Shown piece by piece: positions 57,223 to 57,509 of a DNA stretch of 57,509 bases. Below the pieces are notes generated by a model. It worked only from the letters and a program-made list of their open reading frames with translations. It did not search any database and was not told the origin of the DNA. This DNA comes from an uncultured Methanobrevibacter sp. (lineage in GTDB: Archaea; Methanobacteriota; Methanobacteria; Methanobacteriales; Methanobacteriaceae), in assembly GCF_902771435.1 (NCBI RefSeq), contig NZ_CACXXB010000011.1:1-57509 (forward strand). The letters run 5' to 3'. Position 1 is the stretch's first letter; the number at the start of each line of letters is the position of its first letter. A program made the position numbers and the translations under genes.

Positions 57223-57237
57223 AAAAGTAATACTTTT
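57223..57237. promoter_or_regulatory. Palindrome AAAAGTA-A-TACTTTT upstream of mcr
   Basis: A perfect 15-base palindrome followed by AG, so that it contains the TACTTTTAG half-site found in the inverted repeat at 57039-57083. It lies about 75 bases upstream of the mcr TATA box. Confidence 0.45.
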
Positions 57238-57310
57238 AGAGTAATTTTTCTTAAAGAAAAAATCTTTTATTATACTTTATAAAGTTTTCTAAAATGTTTC
57301 ATAGGTAATA

Positions 57311-57321
57311 TTTATATTATA
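57311..57321 (+). promoter_or_regulatory. TATA box of the mcr operon
   Basis: TTTATATTATA lies 140-150 bases before mcrB. Initiation about 25 bases downstream, near 57340, would give a leader of about 120 bases. Confidence 0.5.
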
Positions 57322-57342
57322 TCTTTAATAAAATAAAATTTG

Positions 57343-57427
57343 TATACCATATGGCTGGCTATTGCAAAAACTTGCTTTGTAGCTAAATACTCAATTTGGT
57401 AAAAAATTTACCATTGAGAGTGGTATA
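57343..57427 (+). ncRNA. Candidate structured mcr leader RNA (three-way junction)
   Basis: Three helices can be drawn by eye. P1: TATACCA (57343-57349) with TGGTATA (57421-57427). P2: TGGCTA (57356-57361) with TAGCTA (57380-57385), one G-U pair, continued by GCAA (57364-57367) with TTGC (57372-57375). P3: TGGTAAA (57397-57403) with TTTACCA (57407-57413). They nest as a closed junction starting near the expected 5' end of the transcript and ending 22 bases before the ribosome binding site. TACCA at 57409-57413 could instead pair with TGGTA at 57421-57425, giving an alternative fold. No known riboswitch class is recognised. Confidence 0.45.
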
Positions 57428-57460
57428 TTAGTTAAACTCTATTTATTTAGGAGGGAAAAA

Positions 57461-57509
57461 ATGGCAAAGTTTGATGATAAAATCGATTTATTCGATGATA
57501 GAGGCAACG
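57461..57509 (+). CDS. mcrB: Methyl-coenzyme M reductase beta subunit, start only
   Basis: The 16 codons before the window edge read MAKFDDKIDLFDDRGN, the typical start of McrB. AGGAGGG at 57449-57455 is a strong ribosome binding site. McrB is part of the enzyme that makes methane from methyl-coenzyme M and coenzyme B, and normally heads the mcrBDCGA operon, which would continue to the right. The rest of the gene is outside the window. Confidence 0.93.
   Translation, partial: MAKFDDKIDLFDDRGN

Noticed and set aside
1..57509. tRNA, rRNA, CRISPR arrays and complete insertion sequences
   Set aside because: I looked in the intergenic stretches for T-loop motifs, evenly spaced repeats and transposase motifs and saw none.

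Overview
The window is very AT-rich archaeal DNA from a methanogen of the order Methanobacteriales, most likely a Methanobrevibacter of the rumen or gut type. The evidence is the start of mcrB at the right edge (methyl-coenzyme M reductase), methanogenesis marker proteins 7 and 10, coenzyme M genes (comB, comC), F420 and methanopterin genes (cofG, mptA), a family B DNA polymerase that ends right after motif C (the split PolB of Methanobacteriales), TATA-box promoters, and two very large non-ribosomal peptide synthetases (NRPS), which are rare in archaea but known in rumen Methanobrevibacter. Species is not assigned.

Layout. (1) 1-4884 is accessory DNA: a phage-portal-like gene running off the left edge, a DUF262/DUF1524 (GmrSD-type) gene lying between two copies of a small ORF, one copy broken, then about 1.5 kb with no convincing gene. 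(2) 4885-14441 is NRPS island 1: a two-module NRPS (C - C-lobe remnant - A - T - C - A - T - reductase) coupled to a MATE exporter that carries an RsbW-like ATPase domain at its C-terminus. (3) 14484-34340 is conserved housekeeping DNA: flpA-nop5, a coiled-coil gene, pyrD-pyrK, an AI-2E family membrane protein, polB1, a surface adhesin-like protein, comC, purM, fttA, psmB, taw2, cofG, a hypothetical gene, mptA, an Lrp regulator and trm1. (4) 34553-46944 is NRPS island 2: two tandem POT/MFS transporters converging on a 3127-residue NRPS on the opposite strand. (5) 47375-57509 is conserved DNA again: a DegT aminotransferase, a thiamine-binding-type protein, a PP-loop tRNA thiolase, a TraB - zinc ribbon - CNNM - cation exchanger operon, comB, a hypothetical gene, mmp7, mmp10 and the promoter, leader and start of mcrB.

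How it fits together. Both NRPS loci carry their own membrane transporters and sit between blocks of normal methanogen genes, so they look like inserted secondary-metabolite islands. NRPS 1 should release a dipeptide by reduction, and its first A domain lacks the usual amino-group-binding Asp. NRPS 2 is oddly built: two A domains for three carrier domains, an epimerization domain whose two lobes lie several hundred residues apart on either side of a whole C domain and a T domain, and a terminal C domain with no thioesterase or reductase.

The least expected non-coding signals are upstream of mcr. The predicted leader RNA can be folded by eye into a three-way junction just ahead of the mcrB ribosome binding site, and repeated TACTTTTAG half-sites lie in the region shared by the divergent mmp10 and mcr promoters. 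No tRNA, rRNA, CRISPR array or intact transposase was seen. All assignments come from reading motifs by eye; no database search was run.
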